A stretch of DNA of 64,000 nt from assembly GCA_032716605.1 (NCBI GenBank), contig CM064523.1, positions 39,126,026 to 39,190,025 on the forward strand. The letters are read 5' to 3'. The position numbers and the translations under genes are program-made. The notes below the pieces were generated by a model. That model saw only the letters and a list, made by a program, of their open reading frames with translations. It was not told where the DNA came from and searched no databases. Positions 40,391-51,050 of this stretch are shown here, piece after piece (within the stretch, counting starts at the first letter, position 1; every line of letters starts with the position of its first letter). This DNA comes from Paralithodes platypus. Taxonomy: Eukaryota; Arthropoda; Malacostraca; Decapoda; Lithodidae.

Positions 40391-40469
40391 ATGTATAGCC
40401 TACGTCGTCAGGATGTTCCCTGACTGGGTGCGAGCATGTGAAACATGCTAGGATGTACTACCACACCCA

Positions 40470-40556
40470 CTAAATGTCCGCCGTGGCAGGGATTCGATCC
40501 CGGGTCTTACAGATTCACACGTGAGCGTGCTCACCACTCGACCTTCACAGCTCAAC
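40470..40556 (-). other. tRNA-like SINE head
   Basis: On the minus strand GTCGAGTGGTGAGCACGCTC resembles a pol III A box and CGGGATCGAATCCCTGCC the B box and T arm. Spacing is close to that of a tRNA. A non-tRNA body follows (GACATTTAGTGGGTGTGGTA) down to about 40400, which suggests a tRNA-derived SINE. The acceptor stem does not close, so I do not call a tRNA gene. Confidence 0.5.
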
Positions 40557-40801
40557 ACACTTTCGACCTCCTGGTAATCTGTATAATGCCTTTTGTAAGT
40601 ATCTCGTTACTCACCCAACAATATTAGATGATATTTTCCGTGTTCATCCTGCTTTTCTTCTTTAATAATATTAAGCTTATGTACCATACTATTTGTCTAT
40701 GTTCACAGGTGTGGCATATACGTGCATGTACGCATGCACACATGCACGGGAATCACACATGTGCATTACTGTATTTTTATAAATGTAGGAATACCACAAT
40801 G

Positions 40802-40835
40802 TGTGAGGACGAACAGTCTAACTGTCGTCCTCACA
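40802..40835. repeat. Inverted repeat (hairpin) with TGTGAGGAC arms
   Basis: TGTGAGGAC at 40802-40810 pairs with GTCCTCACA at 40827-40835. The inner GAACAGT/ACTGTC extends it with one bulge. It is immediately followed by a second palindrome. Confidence 0.8.
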
Positions 40836-40848
40836 ATGTGTACCGTAC

Positions 40849-40878
40849 CACAGTCTACAGATATATCTGTAGACTGTG
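40849..40878. repeat. Perfect 30-bp palindrome
   Basis: The arm CACAGTCTACAGATA is followed at once by its exact reverse complement TATCTGTAGACTGTG. No protein frame is linked to it. Confidence 0.9.
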
Positions 40879-41289
40879 TACCTACCAGCTAGGGTCCCTT
40901 AACCCTGCACCGTACGGTAATAATTATATAAAAACGCATAGCCCATATATTGGGGGTTGGTTTCCTATATAGTTCTGCTTATATTTTGATTAACTATGTA
41001 CTATAAACTCTGAACATTGTATAATATGATGCATGGCCTTCAGAAACAACGTTCCCCAAAGTGTTGGGGCTTGTACTGAGTGGTAAATAAAGAATATGAA
41101 AACAAAATAGAGGCCTCATAATTTCTTATGAAAAATATATTTTAATATATAGCCTAGGCCTATAACTTTTAAATCGTTATTGAATTATGGAAGTAATTAT
41201 ACACAATGGCTATATATTATATTTGAATACATCTAGGTATATACAGTATATCAGTACCAGCAAACTGTGCCTCATTTAAACAGTATTAG
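40879..41289. other. No gene recognised
   Basis: AT-rich spacer with no supported feature. Confidence 0.5.
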
Positions 41290-41560
41290 ATAAGCATAAA
41301 CTGCGTTTTGTGTCACCCCAAAGTCTGATAACCCACCCTCTTATCAGTGAGACCTAGGTTAGACATTAGGAAAGTTTCGTTTAGATATAGAGTTGTAAAT
41401 GTATGGAACAGCCTGCCCGAATATGTTGTAAATTCTGAAAATGTTAGGAAGTTTGAGATAAACCTTGACCGAGAATGGGAAGAGCAAGACCAAAAATGTA
41501 ATTATAAAGTGCAGACACATGCAAGTTGTTTAAGCAATTGTGAACCAAGAACCTCAACAA
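41290..41560 (+). pseudogene. LINE ORF2 C-terminal fragment (CR1-type)
   Basis: The frame 41347-41568 reads MRPRLDIRKVSFRYRVVNVW then NSLPEYVVNSENVRKFEINL. This is the C-terminal motif of CR1/Rex-type LINE proteins (R.RLDIRK..F..RVVN.WN.LP..VV). The upstream RT is absent. It is similar in type, but not in sequence, to the CR1 copies at 33.9 and 48.2 kb (VVNLWNGLP). Confidence 0.6.
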
Positions 41561-41637
41561 AATATTGAAATATCATGAGCCGGAGTTAAAGGCCCTTAAA
41601 TTGGCCTTCCGGAAATTTTCTACGGTATTCTACGGAA

Positions 41638-41750
41638 AGTGGTGCTGGATGGGAGGAAGGACGTCGATTGACTGGGGACAGAGGTGCATGGGGGCGTTTC
41701 GTTCGTTGCCACCCCTTCGGGGATCACGGCGTCCGACAATAGATAGATAG
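41638..41750 (+). mobile_element. RTE-type LINE 3' tail, truncated
   Basis: The stretch matches 54526-54640 (GGTGCTGG, GACTGGGGACAGAGGTGCAT, CCCCTTCGGGGATCACGGCG) and ends in TAGATAGATAGA. It holds only the last ~30 codons and the 3' end. No target duplication is clear. Confidence 0.8.
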
Positions 41751-42372
41751 AACCCAAAATAATAGCATGTAAAGGTGTACAATAACGATGTAGAAATTGT
41801 GAACAGCAGTGAATTCCCCTAAAAGCTCGAAAGTTTTTGCAACACATTTTATACAAAACCGCACCAGTAACAACATTTCGACTCTAATGCTCGGTTCACA
41901 CATTCACGTATATTGCTCCCGACAGCTCCCGTCAGGCGTAATAGCCAATTTTGTGTTCTGACGGGAGTAGACGATCGTGAACACCCGTATAACCACGACT
42001 ATTGCACTTCCCGTCAGACGTACCGTGACGGGGCCAGTGTTACGTCAGTCGTAATGTAGTCGTAGTGAACTACGTACGTGTTTGCGACTTGCGTAAGCAT
42101 GTCCCCGTTCGTCCGCATGGGCTGCCCGATTTGCGGGAACACAGGCCACACCCATGCCACGCCCCCACAAGATCTGCGTAGCTGAGGCCGTACGTCTTGG
42201 GATTGTTTAGGACCTACCTAGACCGGTTCCGGACAAACGTAGGCACACCCCGTCTGTCCAAACACAGACAAAGACAGTCTTTGTCAACCACGTAGGTATT
42301 GGTTGGAATCTGGGAACTACAAAAGGGCAGGACTGGCCACACCTTTGCCATTCCCACTCCTTCCTCGGCACC

Positions 42373-42579
42373 ATGAACAACATCTCGGAATTCATCCTGG
42401 AGGAGTTAAATTTTGTGAACTCCCTAATCAAACCGGAGAACAGGCATAACACACGGCTAATGAAATGGATCCTTTCCTACATCGAAATCTTGGAACTATT
42501 TGCAATAGCAAACTTCATCTATCAAGAGGAACAAGAGAAGAAGGAAAGGAGCAAGAGGAGAGACCATTCATCCTTGTAA
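42373..42579 (+). CDS. Small unknown ORF inside the TIR element
   Basis: The 68-codon frame starts MNNISEFILEELNFVNSLIK and ends in a charged tail (QEEQEKKERSKRRDHSSL). It looks helical and basic at the end. A possible match to the start of a Harbinger-type protein cannot be judged by eye. It may be a remnant exon. Confidence 0.3.
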   Translation: MNNISEFILEELNFVNSLIKPENRHNTRLMKWILSYIEILELFAIANFIYQEEQEKKERSKRRDHSSL

Positions 42580-42839
42580 CCTTTAACCCGCTGAGTGCCA
42601 GCCAATTTTGACGGTGTACTTCTGCCAGTGCCAGAGTTTTTTTGTTTTTTTGTTTTTTTTTGGATAAATCTATCAAGTTGGGAGAGAAAGGAAGGATAAT
42701 GGTAAAAAAAACACTCCCCTCGCCAGAAATCAGGTCCCCGATGGTCCCGAAAGTAGCTGAAAAGACACTATAGACTACAGAGACTTTTATGGTATCGGAA
42801 TGTATGGGTGGGAGGGTGGTGGGATGGTGGTTTTAGGGT

Positions 42840-43100
42840 TGGTGGGGGGAAGGTAGAAGGGTAATTGGCTTGTGTTGACTTGTGTTACACATATGAAGAC
42901 GATTGGTGAGGTAGTTTCGCCACCACGGATTTTCCTTTTTTTCCTTTTCTTCGTACGGATACGCTAGAAGTGGGTGGTGGGAAGCGGTTGGGGGTGTGGT
43001 GGGGGGAAGGCAGAAGGGTAAGGGACTTGTCACACAAATATGGAACCGATTGGTGCAGTCGTTTCGTCGCCACAGATATTCCTTTTTTTTCCTTCTGACG
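42840..43100 (-). repeat. Tandem duplication of ~150 bases inside the TIR element
   Basis: About 42838-42985 and 42998-43135 share GGTGGGGGGAAGG, AGAAGGGTAA, GATTGGTG, TCGCCACCAC/TCGTCGCCAC and TTCCTTTTTTTCC. On the minus strand the copies give related peptides in one frame (KRLHQSVPYLCDKSLTLLPS and KLPHQSSSYV). Confidence 0.65.
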
Positions 43101-43271
43101 GGACCGACAGTCAGCGAGTGGGTGGGAGGAAGGATTTGGGATATTTGTGGCAGGCGGAGAGGTGGCAGGCGGAGAGGGGGCAGGCGTCGAGGGGGCAGGC
43201 GGAGAGGAGGCAGGCGTCGAGGTGGGAGGGGAAACCTTCCTGACCTTCTTCCCGCTTTTCTTGGTATTCAT
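42885..43271 (-). CDS. Pro/Ser-rich ORF of unknown function in the TIR element
   Basis: The 128-codon minus-strand frame starts MNTKKSGKKVRKVSPPTS, then five SPPA/TPAP-type repeats from the 15-base minisatellite at 43150-43226, then basic repeated segments. I do not recognise it. Repeats alone could keep it open. Confidence 0.25.
   Translation of the reverse strand: MNTKKSGKKVRKVSPPTSTPASSPPAPSTPAPSPPATSPPATNIPNPSSHPLADCRSRQKEKKGISVATKRLHQSVPYLCDKSLTLLPSPHHTPNRFPPPTSSVSVRRKGKKGKSVVAKLPHQSSSYV
43150..43226. repeat. 15-base minisatellite, five units
   Basis: The units alternate between GGCAGGCGGAGAGG and GGCAGGCGTCGAGG with one or two filler bases. Confidence 0.85.
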
Positions 43272-43735
43272 GGTGACAGGGCAGGGCAGGGCAGGGCAGA
43301 GTGCAGAGGGTGGCAGGGTGACAGGGTGGCAGGGTTGGCTTTAGGTTGTTGCTCCGGTATGGTGAGAGGTATGACTGACGGCAGTGTGTCCCGCTGGTCC
43401 TTATATATCCCCCGTACATCGTTGCCGCGTCTTCCCGCCAGCCCGCAGTGCGGCGGTGTTGCCGTATACTTCCCGACGAACGTAAACTTTCCCGTTTGAC
43501 GGGAATATTTTACGATTGACGTGAGCAGCTCACGTCTGACGTGCGAGCGGCTACGTCTGACGAGGCTGCTCCCGTCAAACGGCCGTGGTGGGCCGGACGG
43601 TCGTAAAAATTCCCGACTTTTGACATACGTGAGCGCGAGCCACGTATCTGATTCCAATTTCAAAACATACCGGGCGGCATCGTCCGCACCAACCGCCTCC
43701 CCGACCCGCGTGGCTACTCCCGCCATGCGTACCAA
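43268..43735 (-). CDS. Unknown 155-codon ORF at the right part of the TIR element
   Basis: The frame begins MVRMAGVATRVGEAVGADDA and has WLALTYVKSREFLRPSG, SHVRRELLTSIVKYSRQTGK and a low-complexity Pro/Cys end. Much of it lies over the TGACG-rich subterminal zone, so it may be fortuitous. No domain is recognised. Confidence 0.2.
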   Translation of the reverse strand: MVRMAGVATRVGEAVGADDAARYVLKLESDTWLALTYVKSREFLRPSGPPRPFDGSSLVRRSRSHVRRELLTSIVKYSRQTGKFTFVGKYTATPPHCGLAGRRGNDVRGIYKDQRDTLPSVIPLTIPEQQPKANPATLSPCHPLHSALPCPALSP

Positions 43736-43876
43736 CCCCCCCGACTGTACACAATTTCATTTACGTTTTGCGTAATATGCCCTTACGTTTGACCAAACTA
43801 CCAATATTCGGGTGCCAACTACCAATAAACCTTCGTACGGGAGCTGTCGGGAGCATATACGTGAATGTGTGAACCG

Positions 43877-45909
43877 AAAATAATTGGAATGTAAATGAGC
43901 ATCGAACATATGGAAAAAAGACTGTCAGAGATAAAAAATCACACACACCATGATAATAGTGGGAACGCCTGCAGAAGAATAGGCCTACACTGGACCAGCA
44001 TAACTCCACGAATACATGGACATGGCGTAAAATATTGTTAAAAACAACCAAAACCAATGGAGTATCCACACTTGGGAACTATATACCCGAACAAATAATT
44101 CGAGAAATTATAGGAAAGAAAAGTAGGCTTATGTGACATTGATGGATTGTAATCAGAGGTTTTATGGAATCACTGGTAAATCTATAAAATGAAATATATT
44201 AAGATAAATTCCATAACAGCACAAAGTCTATAAATATAAAACACAAATAAGCCCTTCGATCAAGATATAGGCCTATGTGTTATACAATCATTATGGGAAT
44301 CAATAATCAGAACTAGAACAAAACATAAGAGTAGCTGGTGAAATGAATGAATTACCGCCATATAAATAGAAGAAAGTTGGTCCTTTATTACCAGTTCCCG
44401 TTTTTTATTTACATAGAGAATGAATTCTTGTGATGGGAATCTTCTTCATAAATATTATTTTCATAAACACAAGTATTTAGCACAAAAGTAATGTAGTATT
44501 TGGGGGTATTACCAGGGAACAGGCACATAGGTACCACATGGAAACCTCGGACGTACCTGTGTTACTGTGGATCGCTGCAGCACTTACTGAAATGGCAGGA
44601 ATACATTGCCAGACTGACGAATTCCGTATGCCTGCTTCAAATATTGCTTTTGTACACGTCATCAGCCATGGTTCTTATGTTACTATTAGGTTATATTATA
44701 AGGAAAATAATACAATTGTTATGCATGTGTATTGTTATTTATCATTACTGTGTTATTTTTCATAAAAGTGGAAAATGTTCATTACAGAAATATTTCCGTT
44801 TTTGACGCCATATCCGTAGTGCATCGTCTGCATCCGTTTAGCAGATGAATTTCCGTCCAGTGGCAGCACTGCTGAGGGCTCTGAGTCAGAGTTTCGTGAG
44901 ATATACAATGCTGCCAAAGGCAAATGTAGCGAAACATTAGCGAGAATTGCTAATTTTAGCGAATGTCTATGGTAGCGCTGCGGGTGAACCCCGCGAGCTA
45001 CAAAGCTCGTTTTGGTGTTATTTTGAAGCTATTTTCTTCTAGTTTTCGGCAGAATACATTTAATATCATTCGGATACTTGCAGAATCAATTAGGAGTGCC
45101 TGAATGAGCCCTAATATTGCGGAAATAGGCTGAAATATGCCCGCACCGTAAGTGTTAAGGCTAAATCACAGGCTCGCTATTGTTCGCCAGGAAAATAAAT
45201 ACACCTGAATGGCACGAAAGGTCTTAATATTGACAATGAAATGGGGCAAAAGATCTTAAAATCGCCAAACTAATGGGTGAAACGTCTTAAATTCTGAAAG
45301 CTAAAGGCGCTGAACATGAGAAAAACCAACCATTCCATTTTAAGAGAAATGTTAACTTTGAGCGTTACATATCGTAAGTATTGTAAAACATATTCTTCAG
45401 TATTTTGATTATGTTTAAGTTTCATTCTCAGAATGGATTCTCAGAAGAATTGCGTAAAATGATCAGTGCAATGCAATATTACAATATGAGGAAAGTTTCC
45501 CAGCAAATGATCAATGTTTCGATACTTGTTGAAAGTGAACACCGAAACAGGCATGGTAGTATTTGTATTATATTATATAATAATTTATGTTTAACCCTTT
45601 CAGCACGATGGCTAAAATTAGACAATTTTAGGCAGCTTAAGAAGGACCCGTGTTACTCAAGAGGGTTTATTGAGATCGTACTTGCCCCTTTGCGCCCTAG
45701 AAGTAGATTATATACTAGAGGAAATCGTCTAATGGTATCCAGAATATGATGCCATTTATATTATCGTGTTGGAGGGTTTAAGCCAGAATAGGGCAGCCAA
45801 GGAAAATATTGAATGGAGAGAATAATCCAAGCGAAAGAGTACTGACACTATGTGAAATAATTGACCGGAGGCTGAGACATGGAGGAGGAGGAGAAGGGAG
45901 GAAGTCGGG
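43877..45909. other. No gene recognised
   Basis: AT-rich spacer. Near 45215-45295 a degenerate ~38-base unit (GGCACGAAAGGTCTTAATAT, GGGGCAAAAGATCTTAAAAT, GGTGAAACGTCTTAAAT) occurs three times. At about 44990 there is a small CGAGCTACAAAGCTCG hairpin. No coding frame is convincing. Confidence 0.5.
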
Positions 45910-46330
45910 GGAGAGTACAAAGTACAAAGGAAATCAAGCAACAACAGGCTGATTATCCTCCAAAACACTGAGGATCAAGTGTCCAAACAGTGGTTTAGAG
46001 TGGGTAAGGGAACATTGGAAAGGGAACTACTGCCCTGGAACTAATGTCCGTGGCAGGATTAGGAAGTTAGTAGGGGACAGATGGGTTAGTAACTGAGGGA
46101 GGGATAAAATAAAGTTATTAATTTACAAACGCAGTCAGTCGCGGGTTTGATGCTAGACATTTGTCTAGGCGAAGTTTAAATGAATCAACGGTGCTGTAGT
46201 CTATAACATCTCGGGGAAGCCCATTCCACAAGTTGACAACTCGATTGAAGCAGAAATTCTTAGATTCGTGTGAGTTAAAAGATTTACCAATAATTTTGCA
46301 AACGTTTCCCCGCGTGTAATTAGATTGGTC

Positions 46331-48254
46331 TATCTATCTATCTATCTATTGCCTGACGCCGTGATCCCCGAAGGGGTGGCCACGAACGAACCGCCCCCAT
46401 GCACCTCAGTCCCCAGTCAGTCGACGCCCCTCCCCCCAACCAGCACCGCCTTCGTTCATGTACTTCCTCACTCTATCCTTCCAGCTCTCATTCGGTCTAC
46501 CTCTCCCTTTCTGTCCCTCCACCTCTCTCTCGTACACCCTCTTAGTCATTCTCTCGCTTTCCATACGTTCCATATGGCCGAACCATCTCAAGTTGTTCCT
46601 TTTCACACTTTCCAGCACATCTACCTCCACACCACACCTCCTTCTTACTTCCTCATTAGTCTGTCTATCCCTCCATGTAACTCCGCACGCACTCCTTAAT
46701 AATTCATTTCCACTGCTCTCACTCTTGGTCTGAGTCTCTCAACCAATGTCCATGCTTCGCTTCCGTAAGTCAGTGTCGGGATTACCACACTGTCATGCAA
46801 GGACTTCTTCACTTCCATACTGACCACCCTATTTCTTGTTACTGCTTTTAGCGTTCCTACAACCCTCTTCCCCTGTTGTACCCTCTCCCGCACTTCTTCA
46901 TCCATAGTCCCATCTTTACTCAACACACTGCCCAGATACCTAAAAGAGTTGACGATCTCCATAGCCTGACCGTTCAGCTTCACCTCACACTCTGTGACTT
47001 CACCCCTTTCGAAGACCATAACCTTGCTCTTCCCCACATTTACCTTCAAATTCCGTTTTTCGCACACTGTTCCAAACTCATTTACCAGACCCTGCAACTC
47101 CCATTCATTATCACTCATCAGAACTGTATCATCCGCAAACAGCAGTATAGGTAGCTTCCACTCAATTCCCTCCGTTTTCAGCGATACACCAACATCCACT
47201 GCTCTTGATAGTATTTCTTTCATAACTCCATCCATATATACAGTAAACAACCACGGGGACATCACACACTCCTGTTTCAAACCAACATTCAGGTCAAAGA
47301 ACTCGCTCTGCTCACTCTCCACACGTACTGCCGCCTTTGCACCCTCATACATGCTCTTCACTGCTTTCAGCAACTTGCCCTCTACTCCGTATATTCTAAG
47401 TACTTTCCACAAACCTTCTCTATCCACTCTGTCATAGGCTTTCTCCAAGTCCATAAAGGCAACATACACCTTTTGTTTCTTCTCCAGATACTTCTCCACA
47501 ACACAATTCAGGGTAAAAATCTGATCTACACATCCTCTTCCCTTCCTAAAACCTCCCTGCTCGTCGCCTATCCATTTCTCCGTTCTCACTCTCACTCTCT
47601 CAATCACTACCCTACTGTATACCTTCCCTACTACGCTTAGAAGACATATTCCTCAGTGGTTACCAAACACTCCTCTTTCCCCTTTGCCCTTAAATAGGGG
47701 GACTATTATGCCAGTCTTCCAGTCATCGGGTGCACTCCCCTTCTCCCATGCCAGTTTGCACATTTTCCATACCCATTCTATCACTATCTCACCACCATAC
47801 CTCAACATTTCCCCACACACTCCATCTGTTCCTGGTGCTTTCCCCAACTTCACTCTTTTCATGGCTTCCCACACTTCTGACCTCCTGATCCCCACCTCCT
47901 CCTCCACTACTTCTCTTCTTCTCCTTCCCCTACCATATCCAGCTATGTTTGCTGGCTCTTCATTCCTTACATTTAGCAACTCACTGAAGTACTCCCTCCA
48001 TCTTTCGACTCTCTCTTGCTTCTCGGCTAGTATTCTCCCATTCTTATCTTTCACACCCTTACTGTTTCCCTTGCTACCTTCCCTAACTTTCTTGACTTCT
48101 TTCCAGAACAGTTTCTTACTCTCCCTCCATTTTACACTCAGATTCCTTCCAAATTCCTCATCTACTCTTCTCTTACTTTCCTTCACTTCTCTCTTCACCA
48201 CCCTCTTACTCTCCACGTACCTCGCTCGTTTCTGTCTCTCGGAATCTCAGAATC
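46331..48254 (-). mobile_element. RTE-type LINE inserted in the CR1 element
   Basis: The 1924-bp insert is flanked by TTAGATTGGTC at 46320-46330 and 48255-48265, an 11-bp target duplication. It is 5'-truncated, lacking the endonuclease, and its 3' end (left side) is the (TATC)n tail preceded by the CCCCGAAGGGG hairpin. Fragments of the same family lie at 36664, 41638 and 53937. Confidence 0.95.
46406..48216 (-). pseudogene. RTE-type reverse transcriptase, one stop and one frameshift
   Basis: The frame 47653-48216 encodes the RT N-terminal part (KRVKLGKAPGTDGVCGEMLR, WKTGIIVPLFKGKGERG) and ends at a TGA at 47653. The same register continues at 46696-47607 with DEQGGFRKGRGCVDQIFTLN, VAFMDLEKAYDRVDREGLW (first Asp), MSPWLFTVYMDGVMKEI, PILLFADDTVLMS (catalytic FADD) and TLTYGSEAWTLVERLRPRVR. 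A 1-base deletion near 46695, relative to the copy at 54280, shifts the C terminus to 46406-46630 (NNLRWFGHMERMESERM, then GRGRPNESWKD), the typical RTE end. Confidence 0.9.
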
Positions 48255-48905
48255 TTAGATTGGTCGATAGTGAAATACTTACTACAGTTCATATTGTCGA
48301 TGCCTTCGATGATTTTGAACACTTTAATTAAGTCGCTTCTTAATCTGCGCTGGGTTAAAGGAAATAGATTTAATTCTCTGAGACGCTCCTCGTATGGTTT
48401 GTTCTTTAGGCTAGGTATCATTTTGGTAACTCTACGTTGAACTCGTTCTAGCTTGTCTATATCTTTTTGGTAATAAGGGCACCAGGATTGAACGCAGTAT
48501 TCCAGAAGAGGGTGAACTAAGGAATTGTAAAGGGTTAGGATAACTTCTTTGGATTTATGCTCAAATGACCTGCCTATAAAGCCAATTATTTTGTTTGCCT
48601 TCTTAACAACTTCTGAACATTTTTTAATCGGTTTTAGGTTACTCGATATTGTTACTCCCAGATCGGTTTCTTTGTTTACATTCTTAAGCTGAGTGCCATT
48701 CATCGAATAGTTTGCTTTCTCATTTAGGTATCCGATATGTAGTACTTTACATTTATCCGCATTGAAACTCATTTGCCAAATTTGGGCCCAACATGACAAT
48801 TTATCTAGATTGTGTTGCATATCGTCAACTTGTTCTTTTGAGAGTACGCTATTTGCAATTTTTGTATCGTCAGCAAATTTTGAGATTGTACAGGTGAGAC
48901 CCTCA
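48206..48905 (-). pseudogene. CR1 ORF2: reverse transcriptase, C-terminal part
   Basis: The region encodes ISKFADDTKIA (catalytic FADD, near 48860), then MQHNLDKLSCWAQIWQMSFN, LGVTISSNLKPIKK and VHPLLEYCVQSWCPYYQKDI. It is nearly identical to the copy at 33903-34910. The frame reaches the RTE insertion at 48254; the remaining C-terminal codons and 3' end lie at 45914-46319 on the other side. Confidence 0.85.
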
Positions 48906-48942
48906 TCTATGTCGTTGATGTAAATTAGAAAGAGAATTGGTC

Positions 48943-49890
48943 CTAGTACCGATCCCTGGGGTACCCACTACTTACATTGGTCCATTTAGATGCCTTACCG
49001 TTTATGACTACTCTTTGCTTTCTGTCGCTGAGCCAATTTTCTATCCATTTCAACACACCGTCTTGTATTCCATGCGCTTTTAGTTTAAGCAGTAAACGTT
49101 TGTGGGGAACTTTGTCAAAGGCCTTTTGAAAATCAAGGTATATAATATCTACAGCTTTACTCTCATCATAGAGGTTGAGGATATCGTGGAAGAAGTCTAA
49201 GAGGTTTGTTAAACAGGAACGTTTTTTACGAAAGCCGTGTTGAGTATCTTTAAGTAAGTTATTTGCCTCTAAGTGATTTACGAGTCTGTCTCTTATGACC
49301 GTTTCTAGCATTTTACATACAATTGAGGTTAAGCTAATTGGATGATAATTACTGGGTAGGGATTTGCTGCCTCTTTTTAATATCGGTGTTACGTTGGCTA
49401 GCTTCCACTGATCAGGCATAGTCCCAGACTGCAAGGATTCATTGAATAGCAATGTCAGTGGTTTGGAGAGCCCATCCTTAGCTTCCTTTAGAACTCTAGG
49501 TGAGATTGTATCAGGTCCAGGCGTTTTATTTACCTTGAGTTTATCTAAACAATTCAATACTTCTCTCTCTGTAACGGTGATATTGCTTAGAACATCTGAA
49601 TTATCAATATGAATCGGCGATGGTGTAGGGATATCACTGAGGTCTTCGGTTGTAAAAACTGATGCAAAGAAGGTATTGAGGGCATTACTCATTTGTAGTT
49701 CGTCTTTGGTGTATTCTCCATTTTCATCGACTAACGGTCCAACAGTTGAAGTAACTACTTTTTTCTTTCTGATATAACTATAGAATTCTTTCGGGTTTGT
49801 TTTACTTTGATTCGCAACATGTAACTCCAGGGTCTTTTTACTTTGCTTAATTAACTTTTTGGCTTTGCGTCGTAGATCTACAAATTTCAC
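48943..49890 (-). pseudogene. CR1 ORF2: reverse transcriptase, N-terminal part
   Basis: The 315-codon frame holds a linker (NPKEFYSYIRKKKVVTSTVG), LKVNKTPGPDTISPRVLKEA, WKLANVTPILKRGSKSLPSN, YHPISLTSIVCKMLETVI, QHGFRKKRSCLTNLLDF and IIYLDFQKAFDKVPHKRLL. It ends SSGYPRDRY after a small deletion near 48965, where the copy at 34.8 kb has [12 protein letters not shown]. The deletion disrupts the junction with the catalytic half. Confidence 0.85.
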
Positions 49891-49971
49891 CCGTTCTTCG
49901 TCATTTTGTGAGGATTTTAATCTATCATTAGCAAATGTTTTAGCAAGCAGACAGTCTGAAATATCTTTATT

Positions 49972-50567
49972 CTACCATTTGGGCTTATCATTATGGCCTG
50001 GACGCCGTATTTTCGATGGTATGCAGTCTTGCACTGCCTTAAGGTAAGTGGTTGTGAAACACTCCCAAGATGTATTTATGTCGTTATTGTTAGTCAGAAA
50101 GCTCCAGTCAGTTTCTTTAAGCTTTGATTTAAGTTTATGAAAATTTGCTTTCTTGAAATTAGGGACTTTCTCAATGCTGCTATTTGATTTGTTACTAGTA
50201 AACTTTAAAGTGAAAGTTATCGTACGATGGTCGCTGTTACTGAATTCATCACCAACATTCAACTTCTCTATTAATTCTTCTTTTGTTGCGAGTACAAGGT
50301 CAAGCACATTATTACCACGGGTCGGAGATTGTACAAATTGAAAAAGTGAACTCTCTTGCAAGTTAGCATAGAGGTCGTGTCCAGAGTGTGAAGTAAGAAT
50401 ATCACCCATTTAGTCACGGGTAAGTTGAAATCGCCAAGAATTACGGTATCTTGTATGTTAGTTATTTCTGTAATTTGTTCATAAATTTCACTGTCAGTTT
50501 GCACTGATTGAGATGGGGGTCTGTATAATAAAGCTAGTGTTATTTTAGTTCCTTGTTTATTATTTAA
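49972..50567 (-). pseudogene. CR1 ORF2: endonuclease, C-terminal part
   Basis: The frames 50271-50504 and 49972-50409 carry IQDTVILGDFNLPV (GDFN box), LFQFVQSPTRGNNVLDLVLA (the DLVL motif) and FSNSDHRTITFTL (SDH box) of the AP-type endonuclease. A frameshift lies between ILGDFNLPVTKW and MGDILTSHSGHDLYA. The N-terminal half is on the other side of the MITE. Confidence 0.8.
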
Positions 50568-51046
50568 CCCTTAACTAGCGGCGCGCAACATAAGTCGAGT
50601 ATAATAAATCTGGACTATCTGGCCGCGCGCGACATAGGTCGTGTGGCAATTTCAGCACGTAATGTTGCTGAGAGAGAGAGACAAGTGGTGGCAGGAGAGT
50701 AGCGAGCGTATGACTGCTCCAGACCACTGCGGCGAACCTACTGACACGAATCCCACCTCCTCCCTCCCTCTCTCACTCGCTACATACTGAATTGTATGGG
50801 GAAAGTACCGAATTACATGCTTTTTGCACTAGTGTTGCGCGGTTGTTGCAAGAAAACTAGCCGTCATAAAAGGATCGTTATGGTGTCATTGGAAAGCTCT
50901 GTTTATGCCCTTTCAGAGATAGATACTTGTTTTACGCTCTGGGTCTTATTTAGGCATGAAAATGATCACGTAAACAGCCCTATTTTGGCTAAAAACACCA
51001 CGCTGGGCGGTACATATAAATAGACCGCTAGCCCGCTAATAAGGTG
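50568..51046 (+). mobile_element. TTAA MITE inserted in the CR1 endonuclease
   Basis: The 479-bp insert is framed by TTAA at 50564-50567 and 51047-51050. Its ends are CCCTTAACTAGCGGCGCGC and, on the other strand, CACCTTATTAGCGGGCTAG. It is the same family as 37462-37944 in inverse orientation: both share TATATGTACCGCCC, GGGTCTTATTTAGGCATGA and GTGTCATTGGAAAGCTCTGT or their complements. It is non-coding. Confidence 0.85.
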
Positions 51047-51050
51047 TTAA

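Larger units (their letters stand above)
41892..43876. mobile_element. DNA transposon with ~40-bp terminal inverted repeats
   Basis: The left end CGGTTCACACATTCACGTAT continues TTGCTCCCGACAGCTCCCGT. The right end is the reverse complement with a single 1-base gap. Long subterminal zones at both ends (to about 42080 and from about 43470) are rich in short TGACG/CGTCA motifs. No target duplication can be read (CTAATGCT left, AAAATAAT right). Ends beginning with GGTTCACAC recall PIF/Harbinger-type elements, but no transposase is recognised, so it is probably non-autonomous or too decayed. Confidence 0.7.

Noticed and set aside
40470..40556. Functional tRNA gene on the minus strand
   Set aside because: The B box is good, but the ends do not form an acceptor stem and a SINE-like body follows.
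42587..42620. TTAACCCGCTGAGTGCC as the end of another TTAA MITE
   Set aside because: I could not find the matching inverted end within the TIR element or nearby.
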